From contig JBNLGG010000008.1 in the NCBI GenBank assembly GCA_050305935.1, positions 1-64,000 of the forward strand: 64,000 nt of DNA, in the 5' to 3' direction. This DNA is from CAJXNP01 sp050305935 (GTDB taxonomy: Bacteria; Bacteroidota; Bacteroidia; Cytophagales; Cyclobacteriaceae). Below the pieces are notes generated by a model. That model was not told the origin of the DNA, searched no databases, and worked only from the letters and a program-made list of their open reading frames with translations. Of the stretch, positions 34,395 through 42,444 are shown one piece after another; the stretch's first letter is position 1, and each line of letters starts with the position of its first letter. The position numbers and the translations under genes are program-made.

Positions 34395-35093
34395 TCAGGC
34401 GTTTACTAATTCATTGACAATTTCCCCATCTGAAATGGCGATTTTTTTCTCAAACCAGGAAGCAAATTCCGTTTCATGCGTTACCGTGATGATGGTCTTT
34501 CCCGAATCCGAGAGGCTGGTAAATAATTCAAAGATCGAAGTAGCCGTATGGGTATCGAGATTACCGGTCGGTTCATCGGCAATGATGATCGAAGGGTCAT
34601 TGGCCAATGCCCTGGCAATGGCTACCCGCTGCTGCTGACCACCAGACAGTGCGGATGGCAATTTATCGGCTTGTTCCGCAATACTGACCTGCTCCAGTAA
34701 CGACATCGCCCGTTCGGGTCGTTCCTTTTTTGGGTAGGTGTTGCAGAAATCCATCGGCAGCATCACATTTTCCATTATGGTGAGTGTGGGGATCAGCTGA
34801 AAGAACTGAAAGACAATCCCAATGTTCTTGCCCCTCCATGAAGCCAGTTCACTTTCTGAAAGCTGGTCAATCTGAACATCATCAATCCTTATGCTCCCTT
34901 CAGAGGGTTTGTCAATTCCGGAAATGATGTTCAGCAAGGTAGATTTTCCACTTCCGGATTTACCGGTGATGGCTACCAATTGGCTTCTTTTAATGCTGAG
35001 GTTGATATTTTTTAGTGCCTGAAAAGATCCCGAGGCTACCGGGTAGTATTTGCTTACGTTTTTCAGGTCAATCAATAATTTGGTTCGTTCCAT
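34395..35093 (-). CDS. ABC transporter ATP-binding protein, LolD/MacB type
   Basis: 232 residues. Walker A GKSGSGKSTLLNIISG, Q-loop VFQFFQLIPTLTIMENV, signature LSGGQQQRVAIARAL, Walker B IIIADEPTGNLD and the H-loop in VTHE are intact. LolD-like length and motifs match its double-FtsX permease partner. Transcribed with the permease; an AraC-type regulator gene lies just upstream on the same strand. Confidence 0.94.
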   Translation of the reverse strand: MERTKLLIDLKNVSKYYPVASGSFQALKNINLSIKRSQLVAITGKSGSGKSTLLNIISGIDKPSEGSIRIDDVQIDQLSESELASWRGKNIGIVFQFFQLIPTLTIMENVMLPMDFCNTYPKKERPERAMSLLEQVSIAEQADKLPSALSGGQQQRVAIARALANDPSIIIADEPTGNLDTHTATSIFELFTSLSDSGKTIITVTHETEFASWFEKKIAISDGEIVNELVNA

Positions 35094-35161
35094 AAAAACT
35101 TTTTTTTATGCAACAATACGGCAGAAAGGCAAGCCGGTCGTCTACTGAAATCCAGCCGGAC

Positions 35162-36283
35162 TTATTTGTTCAAAATATTTTTCTGGTATTCGGAAGGGGT
35201 CAATCCAGTGAAGCGTTTGAAGATCAGGTTAAAGGTGGATTTGGATTTAAATCCGGCGTCCAGCGCCAGGCCCATCATGCTGTAATGCCGTACCTTCGGG
35301 TCTTCCATGAGCCGTTTCACTTCCTGCACCCGGTATTTATTGACAAAATCATAAAAGTTATGACCCATCCCCGAATTGATCAGGTAGGATAGTTGGCTCC
35401 GGGTAATGCCGAGCGCTTGAGCCAGATCGGTCAGGGTGAGTTCCGAATCGAGGTAAGGCCTTTTCTCTTCCATAAAGGCGTTGACCTTTGCGATAAGCTC
35501 TTGATCCGGTTTTTCTGGTGACGATTTGGTTTGCCTGATTTCTTCACCAGTCGTTTCCACCGGGAAAAAGACCTCCCTTTGCAGCATACCTTTATAACCC
35601 AGGGCAAATACGGAAATGGAAAAGATCAGGGCGGTGGCCTGCGGATGCCAGTATCGTTGTTCTAGATGAATGACGGCAAAAAGGCTGAATAAAAAGAATA
35701 GGTTGATCAGAAAAAAGACGACCATAAAAAACCGCACCCAGGAAATGTACAAACCTTCCGTAAAGGAAAGTTCCTGTTGTACCAGGGCACGATAATCCGA
35801 TGTTTGGCGATGGAGAAAGTAGAAGTACAATGAAAATTGGGTCACCACCAATATCCAAAAAAGGATGCCAATGAATCGGTGGTGTTCGATGATAAAATCC
35901 GAAAACACCTCAGAGCGAATGGAGTTAAAAGTCAGCGAACATACGACGATCAGTAGAAACGGGATAAAATGTCCCAATAGTTTCCAGGTAAATTTTACTC
36001 TGTCCCCTGTCAACTCTTTCGCATAAAACCAAAGCAAGGGAGCTATCAATAAAAAGCTGGGATCTCCCAGGGAATACACATGATCTGAAATGTGACCGAT
36101 GACCTTTGCTGCAAAAACGATGTGGGCAATGCTGAAGGACATGGCGATCAGCAAAATGGACAAGAACAGATTCGCCCTTGATTTCCTGACACGCTTACTA
36201 TTCAGTAGCAGGGCCAGGTAGCATCCCTGTAGGATACCACTAAAAATGAGAATGGTAGCAAGTTGTGAGAAAAATTCCTTCAA
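35162..36283 (-). CDS. Membrane-bound AraC-family regulator
   Basis: 373 residues. Seven or eight membrane helices in the first 240 residues, then a cytoplasmic AraC/XylS DNA-binding domain: LTLTDLAQALGITRSQLSYLI (first helix-turn-helix), then RVQEVKRLMEDP, YSMMGLALDAGFKSKSTFNLIFKRFTG and LTPSEYQ. Such one-component membrane regulators are common in Bacteroidota and respond to signals at or in the membrane. Its position next to the ABC exporter genes suggests it controls them, which is an inference. Confidence 0.9.
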   Translation of the reverse strand: MKEFFSQLATILIFSGILQGCYLALLLNSKRVRKSRANLFLSILLIAMSFSIAHIVFAAKVIGHISDHVYSLGDPSFLLIAPLLWFYAKELTGDRVKFTWKLLGHFIPFLLIVVCSLTFNSIRSEVFSDFIIEHHRFIGILFWILVVTQFSLYFYFLHRQTSDYRALVQQELSFTEGLYISWVRFFMVVFFLINLFFLFSLFAVIHLEQRYWHPQATALIFSISVFALGYKGMLQREVFFPVETTGEEIRQTKSSPEKPDQELIAKVNAFMEEKRPYLDSELTLTDLAQALGITRSQLSYLINSGMGHNFYDFVNKYRVQEVKRLMEDPKVRHYSMMGLALDAGFKSKSTFNLIFKRFTGLTPSEYQKNILNK

Positions 36284-36650
36284 AATCTATGAGCCGTTTC
36301 GGTATGAAGAGGTAAATATAAGGAGTCAAAAAGGAATTGTTTCATCGATGCTCATCAACCTGAAAATAGGAGGCGAAAGCCGACGAATTATTAATTCAAA
36401 AAATTTTTTGACTGAAGTAATAGCCCTTTGCGGGAGTTGAGAGGGTGGGGTAAAAGGCAGCTATCTTCTTGACTTACAGACACTCTTGTTGTGCTCCTCC
36501 TACAGTAGTCGATCTCAAGCTTTATTTCGGCTCATGATTAACCTATTAAAAAAATGTTTCCTAGCGGTAGGAGTTTTTAAACTTCGTCTGTTTCATAATT
36601 CGAAAAACAAATTTTTTAATCATCTAAAAAAAGAAGCGACAAAGGTCAAA
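36284..36650. other. Intergenic region between AraC gene and pgs operon
   Basis: 367 bases between divergent genes, AT-rich near the pgsB start. An open frame extends upstream of pgsB to 36486 but encodes no family-like sequence. No consensus -7 box or RNA element was recognised. Confidence 0.4.
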
Positions 36651-37817
36651 ATGGGGAATATCCTGATTATTTTTTTTATCACTGGGGGATTAGTTGTTTA
36701 TGGCATCTTCGAGTACCTGCAACATCAAAAGTATTTAAAATCCATACCTATTAGAATTCATGTAAATGGAACACGAGGGAAATCAAGCGTCACCCGGTTG
36801 ATTGGTGCGGGGCTTAGAGCAGGTGGTTACAATACCATCACTAAGGTTACAGGCACCTTTCCCAGAATGGTCTTGGGTGATGGTACGGAAGTGGCGATTC
36901 ACCGCAAGGAAAAAGCGAACATTCTCGAACAACTAAAAATTGTAAAATACTGCGCACAGCAGAAAGCGGATATACTTCTCATAGAGTGTATGGCTTTGCA
37001 GCCTATCTACCAAAGGATTACTGAGCATCAAATGATCAAGGCCACCCATGGAGTCTTGACCAATATTCGTCTGGATCATCTCGATGTGATGGGCCCTTTG
37101 TTGATCAATGTTGCAGAAGCACTTTCACTTACCATTCCTAAAAAGTCAAAGCTTTTTACCGCCGAAGATCGTATGATCGATTTTATCAATAAAAAGGCAC
37201 AAAAGCTAAAAACCGAGGTAATCGCTTCTTCGGGCGATATGGTTTCTCTTTCAGAAATGGAAGGTTTTACTTACTTCGAGCATCCGGAAAATGTAGCACT
37301 GGCCCTTTCAGTTTGTGAAGATCTGGGTGTAGACCGAAAATTGGCACTGAGTGCGATGAAAAAAACAATACCCGATGAAGGTGTTTTGAAAAAGCATACT
37401 TTTAGAAAAGGGGGTAAAACCATTCATTTTTATAATGCCCTGGCGGCAAATGATCCCGAATCATCTGTCATTTTGTGGAATAATATCAGGATGATGGAAG
37501 GCAATGGAAAGCAATATGCCATTGTTCTCAACGCACGAAATGACAGGAAGGAGCGTTCGGAACAGCTCATTCATGCTGCTACCACCCTTGAATATGATCA
37601 ACTGTTTTTGACCGGAGAAAATGTCGAACTGGTTAAAGCCATGGCACTAAAAAGGAAGATACCCATCAGCACCATCCAATTGATAGGCCAAAAAGACCCC
37701 ATTGAACAAGTTGAAGACATGATGATAAACCTGGACAAGGAGAGCATTGTAGTAGCTTTTGGCAACATGGGAGCAGGTGGGGCAGAAATCGCCAGATATT
37801 TTGAAAAGAACTCATAA
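36651..37817 (+). CDS. pgsB: Poly-gamma-glutamate synthase PgsB/CapB
   Basis: 388 residues. One N-terminal membrane helix (about 3-22), then a Mur-ligase-like domain with P-loop VNGTRGKSSVTRL (near 40), the ADILLIECMALQP segment, ATHGVLTNIRLDHLDVMG, and Mur-type C-terminal motifs (NALAANDPESS, VVAFGNMGAGG). PgsB is the ATP-dependent amide ligase that adds glutamate through its gamma-carboxyl group to form the polymer. ATG 36651 was chosen because it starts right at the membrane helix, as in relatives. First gene of the pgs operon. Confidence 0.9.
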   Translation: MGNILIIFFITGGLVVYGIFEYLQHQKYLKSIPIRIHVNGTRGKSSVTRLIGAGLRAGGYNTITKVTGTFPRMVLGDGTEVAIHRKEKANILEQLKIVKYCAQQKADILLIECMALQPIYQRITEHQMIKATHGVLTNIRLDHLDVMGPLLINVAEALSLTIPKKSKLFTAEDRMIDFINKKAQKLKTEVIASSGDMVSLSEMEGFTYFEHPENVALALSVCEDLGVDRKLALSAMKKTIPDEGVLKKHTFRKGGKTIHFYNALAANDPESSVILWNNIRMMEGNGKQYAIVLNARNDRKERSEQLIHAATTLEYDQLFLTGENVELVKAMALKRKIPISTIQLIGQKDPIEQVEDMMINLDKESIVVAFGNMGAGGAEIARYFEKNS

Positions 37818-37828
37818 TTAAATATAGT

Positions 37829-38287
37829 ATGATTGAATTAGCAGTAACAATAGGCATTGTGCTTTCATTGGTTTTTGTGGAAGCTTTCGGGATGGCAGCC
37901 GGGGGGATCATCGTTCCGGGATATATTGCGCTTCAACTGGGAGAACCCGATCGATTGATAGGTATGATTCTCATTGCCTTTCTCACTTTTCTTACTTTGA
38001 AAATTATAGGAAGGTTCACCTTTTTATTCGGAAGAAGGCAAATGGTATTGGCCTTGCTCATCGGTACCATCTTTGCCATCATTTCACACCATTTGCTTTT
38101 TTTTAATACTGCCAAAAGCACCCTGGAACTGTCGGCTATTGGTTGGGTAGTACCAGGATTGATCGGCAACTGGTCAGTAAAGCAGGGCTTTATAAAAACA
38201 ATGGCTATGCTAGCCATTATTTCAGTGCTCGTTCGCCTGATTGTCATCATTATTTCTAACGGAAACACCATTCCCGATCTTTATTAA
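37829..38287 (+). CDS. pgsC: Poly-gamma-glutamate biosynthesis protein PgsC/CapC
   Basis: 152 residues, nearly all hydrophobic, with about five membrane helices. The opening IELAVTIGIVLSLVFVEAFGMAAGGIIVPGYIALQL is characteristic of PgsC, which forms the membrane part of the synthase with PgsB. It begins 11 bases after pgsB and ends 2 bases before pgsW, so all three are likely translated together. Confidence 0.92.
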   Translation: MIELAVTIGIVLSLVFVEAFGMAAGGIIVPGYIALQLGEPDRLIGMILIAFLTFLTLKIIGRFTFLFGRRQMVLALLIGTIFAIISHHLLFFNTAKSTLELSAIGWVVPGLIGNWSVKQGFIKTMAMLAIISVLVRLIVIIISNGNTIPDLY

Positions 38288-38289
38288 TC

Positions 38290-39417
38290 ATGAAAAACAT
38301 ACCGATATCCATAAGGTCAACCGCCATTTTGAGCATGCTTGGGCTTTTATCAATAGGCCTGATGACCATGGTGGAACTGACGAAAAAAGAACAGACACAG
38401 GCTTATTTCCAGGAGAAGCTGGAAGCAGCCAAACTTATGCAGAACTGCATAGACTACTTGAAAGACGCTCATTTTAAGGATGAAGTAGCAGTGGACAACA
38501 TCAATGATCCCAATGATACCAGAATTATTGGCGCAAGGTATTCTTCGATCACCTCCGGCAGAGGATCTCTGCCCATTAAACTAAGCACAGTGAATCCGAA
38601 TTTTGCTGCCATGTTGGTGGAACTATTTAAGGATGCTGACCTGAAAAGAGGAGATCATATTGCCATAGGCGCGACCGGATCATTCCCGGCTCTTAATATT
38701 GCCGCCTGTTCGGCAGCTGAAGCGCTTGGTCTTGAGGTAAGCTATATAGCCTCAGTAACTTCCTCTTCCTGGGGGGCAAATGATCCTGATTACACTTTTC
38801 TGGATATGCATACCAGTTTGCGAAAAGGAGATCTTATTCATCAGGAAATCATAGCGTCATCGATCGGTGCCAACCAGGATATTGGAAGGACCGTGAGCCC
38901 GGAAGGCAGGGAACAGGTTCGCGCTGCCATTGAGAGAAACGGGATACCTTTTATCAATGGAGGATCTCTGAATGAAAATATTGCGAGCAGGCTGGAGATA
39001 TATGAGGCGAGGGAACGGGCGCTAGGTAAAAAGATCAAGCTTTATGTCAACGTAGGTGGCGGGGTAGCAAGCCTCGGCAGCGACCTTAATTCCGAAAAAT
39101 TGCCGTCCGGATTAATACAGGATGTGAAGCTAAAAGTCTTCCCGGACAAAAAGGGGGTCATGTTTGAGATGGCCTCAAAAAAAGTTCCTTTGATCAATTT
39201 GAAAAATCTGCAGAGGCTGATGACCAAATATGGCCTGCCAACCGATCCTGTACCTCTTCCCGAACCAGGCGAAGGAAAATTATTCTATGATTTAAAATAT
39301 GATCTCAGATATGTGTTCGGCGCTATGGCTATTCTCACATTACTTCTGTTTGGGGTTATACTTTTTGACAAAAAGCAAAATGCACTAGGGAATGAAATAA
39401 TTAAAAAGGAAATATAA
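38290..39417 (+). CDS. pgsW: Poly-gamma-glutamate system protein PgsW
   Basis: 375 residues: an N-terminal helix (about 10-30), a large extracytoplasmic domain with GSFPALNIAACSAAEALGL, SSWGANDPDYTFLDMH, ASSIGANQDIGR, NGIPFINGGSLNENI and YVNVGGGVASLG, and a C-terminal helix (about 345-365). This matches the PgsW-type protein found with pgsB and pgsC in bacteria lacking a typical Bacillus cluster. Its biochemical role is not established. It may have an alpha/beta nucleotide-binding-like fold, judging by the Gly-rich loops. Confidence 0.85.
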   Translation: MKNIPISIRSTAILSMLGLLSIGLMTMVELTKKEQTQAYFQEKLEAAKLMQNCIDYLKDAHFKDEVAVDNINDPNDTRIIGARYSSITSGRGSLPIKLSTVNPNFAAMLVELFKDADLKRGDHIAIGATGSFPALNIAACSAAEALGLEVSYIASVTSSSWGANDPDYTFLDMHTSLRKGDLIHQEIIASSIGANQDIGRTVSPEGREQVRAAIERNGIPFINGGSLNENIASRLEIYEARERALGKKIKLYVNVGGGVASLGSDLNSEKLPSGLIQDVKLKVFPDKKGVMFEMASKKVPLINLKNLQRLMTKYGLPTDPVPLPEPGEGKLFYDLKYDLRYVFGAMAILTLLLFGVILFDKKQNALGNEIIKKEI

Positions 39418-39523
39418 GAAAGATGAAACCGACACGACTAAAATAATCATTAGACACACAGAGCAAGGATGGTTTTAGTCGTCAAAGGTTCCATGTGACC
39501 ATTGAAAAATAAAAAATATACAC

Positions 39524-40423
39524 ATGAAAAAATCAATTTTATTAGTTTGTTTACTATCTCTGGCCTTGCCTGGTTTTACCCAGGGAAAGAAGGTTGAGAT
39601 ATCTCCAAAGAAGTCCATTGCCAAGGTCGTTTTATCAGGCAAAAGTGACTACACCTATTATGCATTGTCCGAAAATTCGAAAACTGAATACCAAGTCACG
39701 GGTCCGGGTCAACTGCATCTGAATTTTCGGGTAAGGATGGACGGCGAAGCATTTAAATCTCAGCCATTAAAAGTGAAATATGTTCGATCTGACAATTATG
39801 TTAAATCGGTCGATGTACCAGAACTTCTCGTCAGCAATCTTAAATTTAAAAGTAGCTCTTTAGAAGGGCATCCATCCAAGTCGTACCAGTTGGTTGTTAA
39901 TGTTCCGCCCGGGAAACATACCTATCGCTTTTATAAGCAAGCTACGGAACAAAATGCTCATATGAGGGCGTTTTACGAAGCCCACCCTAAGCCCGATTGG
40001 CAGGATATAAAACCAACTTTAATGTTAGATAAAAAGGACGTAAGGTTTGTGAAATCAGGTAAGACCAAGTCGTACTATGAAATAACGAAGCAGTCTGGCT
40101 ATGATTTTTCAGTGTCAGATACTAGCAGGATCAGGGTAATTGTGAGGCCGGAGTTTTCTTACAAAATGCTGGAAGAAACCATATTGAAGGTTAAGCTCCA
40201 AAATTTAACTACGGGGCAATCTAAGATCTATAAGATCACGGCTCATAAATCGAATAAAGTTGAATTTGTGTCTGATGAGAAGTTGACTCCGGGTACATCC
40301 AAGATTTTCTATTTGAATCTCCCGAAACCGGCGAGTGGAAATGATGCTTATTCAATTAGCATACTTAGTGGGGCAAAGGCAGCCGTAATCAGATTGTCAA
40401 ACGATAAAAACTTAATCCGATGA
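39524..40423 (+). CDS. Secreted protein of the pgs operon, unknown family
   Basis: 299 residues with a signal peptide (LPGFTQG). The mature part is beta-rich and appears duplicated: a first unit with VVLSGKSDYTYYALSENSKTEYQV..LHLNFRVRM and a second with RFVKSGKTKSYYEITKQSGYDFSV..IRVIVRPEF, about 170 residues apart. PPGKHTYRFYK lies between them. It overlaps the next gene by 4 bases (ATGA), so the two are translationally coupled. It may be a periplasmic chaperone or adaptor for the polymer; this rests on context only. Confidence 0.75.
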   Translation: MKKSILLVCLLSLALPGFTQGKKVEISPKKSIAKVVLSGKSDYTYYALSENSKTEYQVTGPGQLHLNFRVRMDGEAFKSQPLKVKYVRSDNYVKSVDVPELLVSNLKFKSSSLEGHPSKSYQLVVNVPPGKHTYRFYKQATEQNAHMRAFYEAHPKPDWQDIKPTLMLDKKDVRFVKSGKTKSYYEITKQSGYDFSVSDTSRIRVIVRPEFSYKMLEETILKVKLQNLTTGQSKIYKITAHKSNKVEFVSDEKLTPGTSKIFYLNLPKPASGNDAYSISILSGAKAAVIRLSNDKNLIR

Positions 40424-41247
40424 AGAATTATATCTATATCCTGATTTTTATAATAGGTTTTCCGCTTACGGGAGTAGGGCAAGGTGATGTGAGTAATGAA
40501 ATGAAGCCATTTTACAGCGCTTACTTGAATAAAAAAATCAACTATCGTTGGTCGGCAGACTTTTATTCCCTGTTTGCCATGAAATCCATGAGCCAGGATT
40601 TTTGGCTTTCGCAATTTAATTTTGGTGCTAACTATAGAATTAACCGCCTTTATACTTTTTCTTTTGGGTATGGATTTTCTTTATATAAATATTCACCCTG
40701 GTGGGACAATCATTATCCACAGAGTCCAAATTTCCTGAACACAGTCACTTTCCATATTTTAAATGTGGGGGTTGAGAGAAATGACAACATTGGTAAGAAG
40801 CTGAAGTTTTCGAACAAAATAGTCATACAACAGTATGCTCCGAGATTTGAAAAATACCAAACCCGGATACAATACAATACGAAGATAAGTTACCGAAAAA
40901 AGGATCTGCCTATTACGCTCAGGCCGTTTTTACAGGGAGCCATTTACTATTATTTAAATGGGGTACCTGTAAGTTATTATGATGAAAACCTTAACCTGGT
41001 AGAGGTAGCTTCGCCAAATGGATTTCATCGCTATCGAATCCGGTTAGGTACAAGTTTCAAGCCTGTGAAAAAAAACCAGAATCTATCATTCTCACTCTAT
41101 TTAGCATGGAACAGGGAGTTTAACATCAGTGGATTAGGAAATGATATCAACGTGCCAAGGCCTTCACGGACTGGCACCAGGATCTATACTTCATATCAAT
41201 TCAACAACTATAACATCCTGGGAACACAGGTCAATTATTTCTTTTAG
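40420..41247 (+). CDS. Outer-membrane beta-barrel protein, DUF2490-like
   Basis: 275 residues with a signal peptide (LTGVGQG). The rest alternates hydrophobic and polar residues with many Tyr, Phe and Trp, in strands typical of a small outer-membrane barrel (WLSQFNFGANYRINRLYTF, SFGYGFSLYKYSP). It ends in YFF, the usual C-terminal aromatic signal for barrel assembly. DUF2490 is the closest family I recall. Last gene of the pgs operon, which suggests a role in exporting or anchoring the polymer. Confidence 0.8.
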   Translation: MKNYIYILIFIIGFPLTGVGQGDVSNEMKPFYSAYLNKKINYRWSADFYSLFAMKSMSQDFWLSQFNFGANYRINRLYTFSFGYGFSLYKYSPWWDNHYPQSPNFLNTVTFHILNVGVERNDNIGKKLKFSNKIVIQQYAPRFEKYQTRIQYNTKISYRKKDLPITLRPFLQGAIYYYLNGVPVSYYDENLNLVEVASPNGFHRYRIRLGTSFKPVKKNQNLSFSLYLAWNREFNISGLGNDINVPRPSRTGTRIYTSYQFNNYNILGTQVNYFF

Positions 41248-41368
41248 GAAAATCTTGACATTTATGTGACAGCAGTCAATAAGCTCCACTTTGACCTATT
41301 TAACCCTCATCGCCAAACTTTTTGTCTTCAGAGGACTTTTTGGTGAGTAAGACCTCAACATTCCACAA

Positions 41369-41398
41369 GTTTCGCACACCATTAACGGTGGGCGAAAC
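41369..41398. terminator. Hairpin between pgs operon and RND remnant
   Basis: GTTTCGCACACC pairs with GGTGGGCGAAAC (11 of 12) across a 6-base loop. It lies about 120 bases after the last pgs gene and 25 bases beyond the end of the minus-strand remnant. No U-tract, so confidence is modest. Confidence 0.35.
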
Positions 41399-41422
41399 CT
41401 GCGGGAATGATAAGGCAAGTCT

Positions 41423-41760
41423 TTAAATGTTGTCAATAAGCAGAATCACAATCAAACTTAAAAAGGTAGCCGTTAACAGTCCTCCCAGAATCACCACCGC
41501 CATCGGGCTTTGGATCTCGTTTTCAAGTTGACCTCCTTTAAGTGTCAAAGGGATCAGGGTCAGTCGTGCTGTAAATGTGGCCATAAGAATGGGATTCAAA
41601 CGGTCCAGGGCTCCGGCATGTAAAAGTTCATATCCCCGTTTTCCTTCCTTTTTCAGGTCTTCGTAACGCGATACCAGTAATATTCCGTTTCGGGTGGCTA
41701 TCCCAAACAATCTGACAAAGCACTTGGTTGCCGAAATACTGATGCCTGAGCTGAAACACA
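41423..41760 (-). pseudogene. C-terminal fragment of an RND (CusA/CzcA-type) efflux pump
   Basis: About 110 residues survive of a protein normally over 1000 long: FVRLFGIATRNGILLVSRYE, AGALDRLNPILMATFTARL, NEIQSPMAVVILGGLLTATF. These are the last membrane helices of HME-type RND transporters. Upstream the frame breaks and the sequence is no longer RND-like, and no fusion or channel protein genes are near. It lies between the pgs operon and a tRNA gene. Confidence 0.75.
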
Positions 41761-42084
41761 CATTCAAAGTGCCCTGCCAGAGCCGCTTTTTGGGTACTTT
41801 TCGAAAGCAAATGCTTTTTACTACTATCAAAAGGAGTAATACGAGAGAAGCACAACCAGCAGCCTTATTTTGGTTGAAGGCACATATCCTGTATTATGCC
41901 GGTTTAAACTTTCACCAAGATCATAAGACATCCTGTATACAGCTTTCCCTCTGAACACCTGAGAATGTATACAAACTACATAATGAAAGTAGGTTAGTAG
42001 AATTATATTATGTGCCCATCGGGACAGCCCGACGGAGCCCATTGTAAAAGGTTCTAAGCGGATAGAGAATGTGAAAAATAAAAA

Positions 42085-42120
42085 GCCCGCTAAATCCACT
42101 ATCTGGAGGATTTAGCGGGC
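42085..42120 (-). terminator. Strong terminator after tRNA-Pro(GGG)
   Basis: A perfect 13-bp stem (GCCCGCTAAATCC with its complement at 42108-42120) and a 10-base loop. On the minus strand it starts 4 bases after the tRNA and is followed by TTTTTATTTTT, a classic intrinsic terminator. Confidence 0.88.
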
Positions 42121-42124
42121 GAAG

Positions 42125-42198
42125 TCGGGGTGACAGGATTTGAACCTGCGACCCCTTGCACCCCATGCAAGTACGCTACCGGACTGCGCCACACCCCG
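42125..42198 (-). tRNA. tRNA-Pro (anticodon GGG)
   Basis: 74 bases read from 42198. Acceptor CGGGGTG/CACCCCG with discriminator A, D-arm GGCGCAGTCCGGTAGCGT, anticodon stem CTTGC/GCAAG with loop ATGGGGT (anticodon GGG), T-arm GGTTCAAATCC. D- and T-arms are nearly the same as in tRNA-Pro(CGG) at 31204. It stands alone with its own terminator. Confidence 0.95.
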
Positions 42199-42402
42199 AA
42201 CTAGTAGGAAACGAAAACCACATTATGGCTTCCACTTCATTGTTATAGAATAATCAATCCGCAATTGATTATTCTCATTAATATGTTTAAAAATGGACAT
42301 CTCTACAATGGCTGTAAGGATAATCCCAATTTTAAGTTTGTTAGTGCGCCAAAATTACAAAAATTACGCTGGTATCATCAAACCCAATCGTATTTCTTTT
42401 GA

Positions 42403-42410
42403 TACTTTTG
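42403..42410 (+). promoter_or_regulatory. Candidate -7 box of WG-repeat gene
   Basis: TACTTTTG matches TAnnTTTG exactly and ends 34 bases before the ATG of the WG-repeat gene. No clear -33 TTG is seen. Confidence 0.45.
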
Positions 42411-42444
42411 CAAACACAGTAACTAAACATACGCTAACTGAAAA

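Noticed and set aside
41827..42099. 90-codon minus-strand open frame before the tRNA-Pro
   Set aside because: It overlaps the tRNA terminator and has no family-like sequence; probably part of the degraded RND locus or chance.
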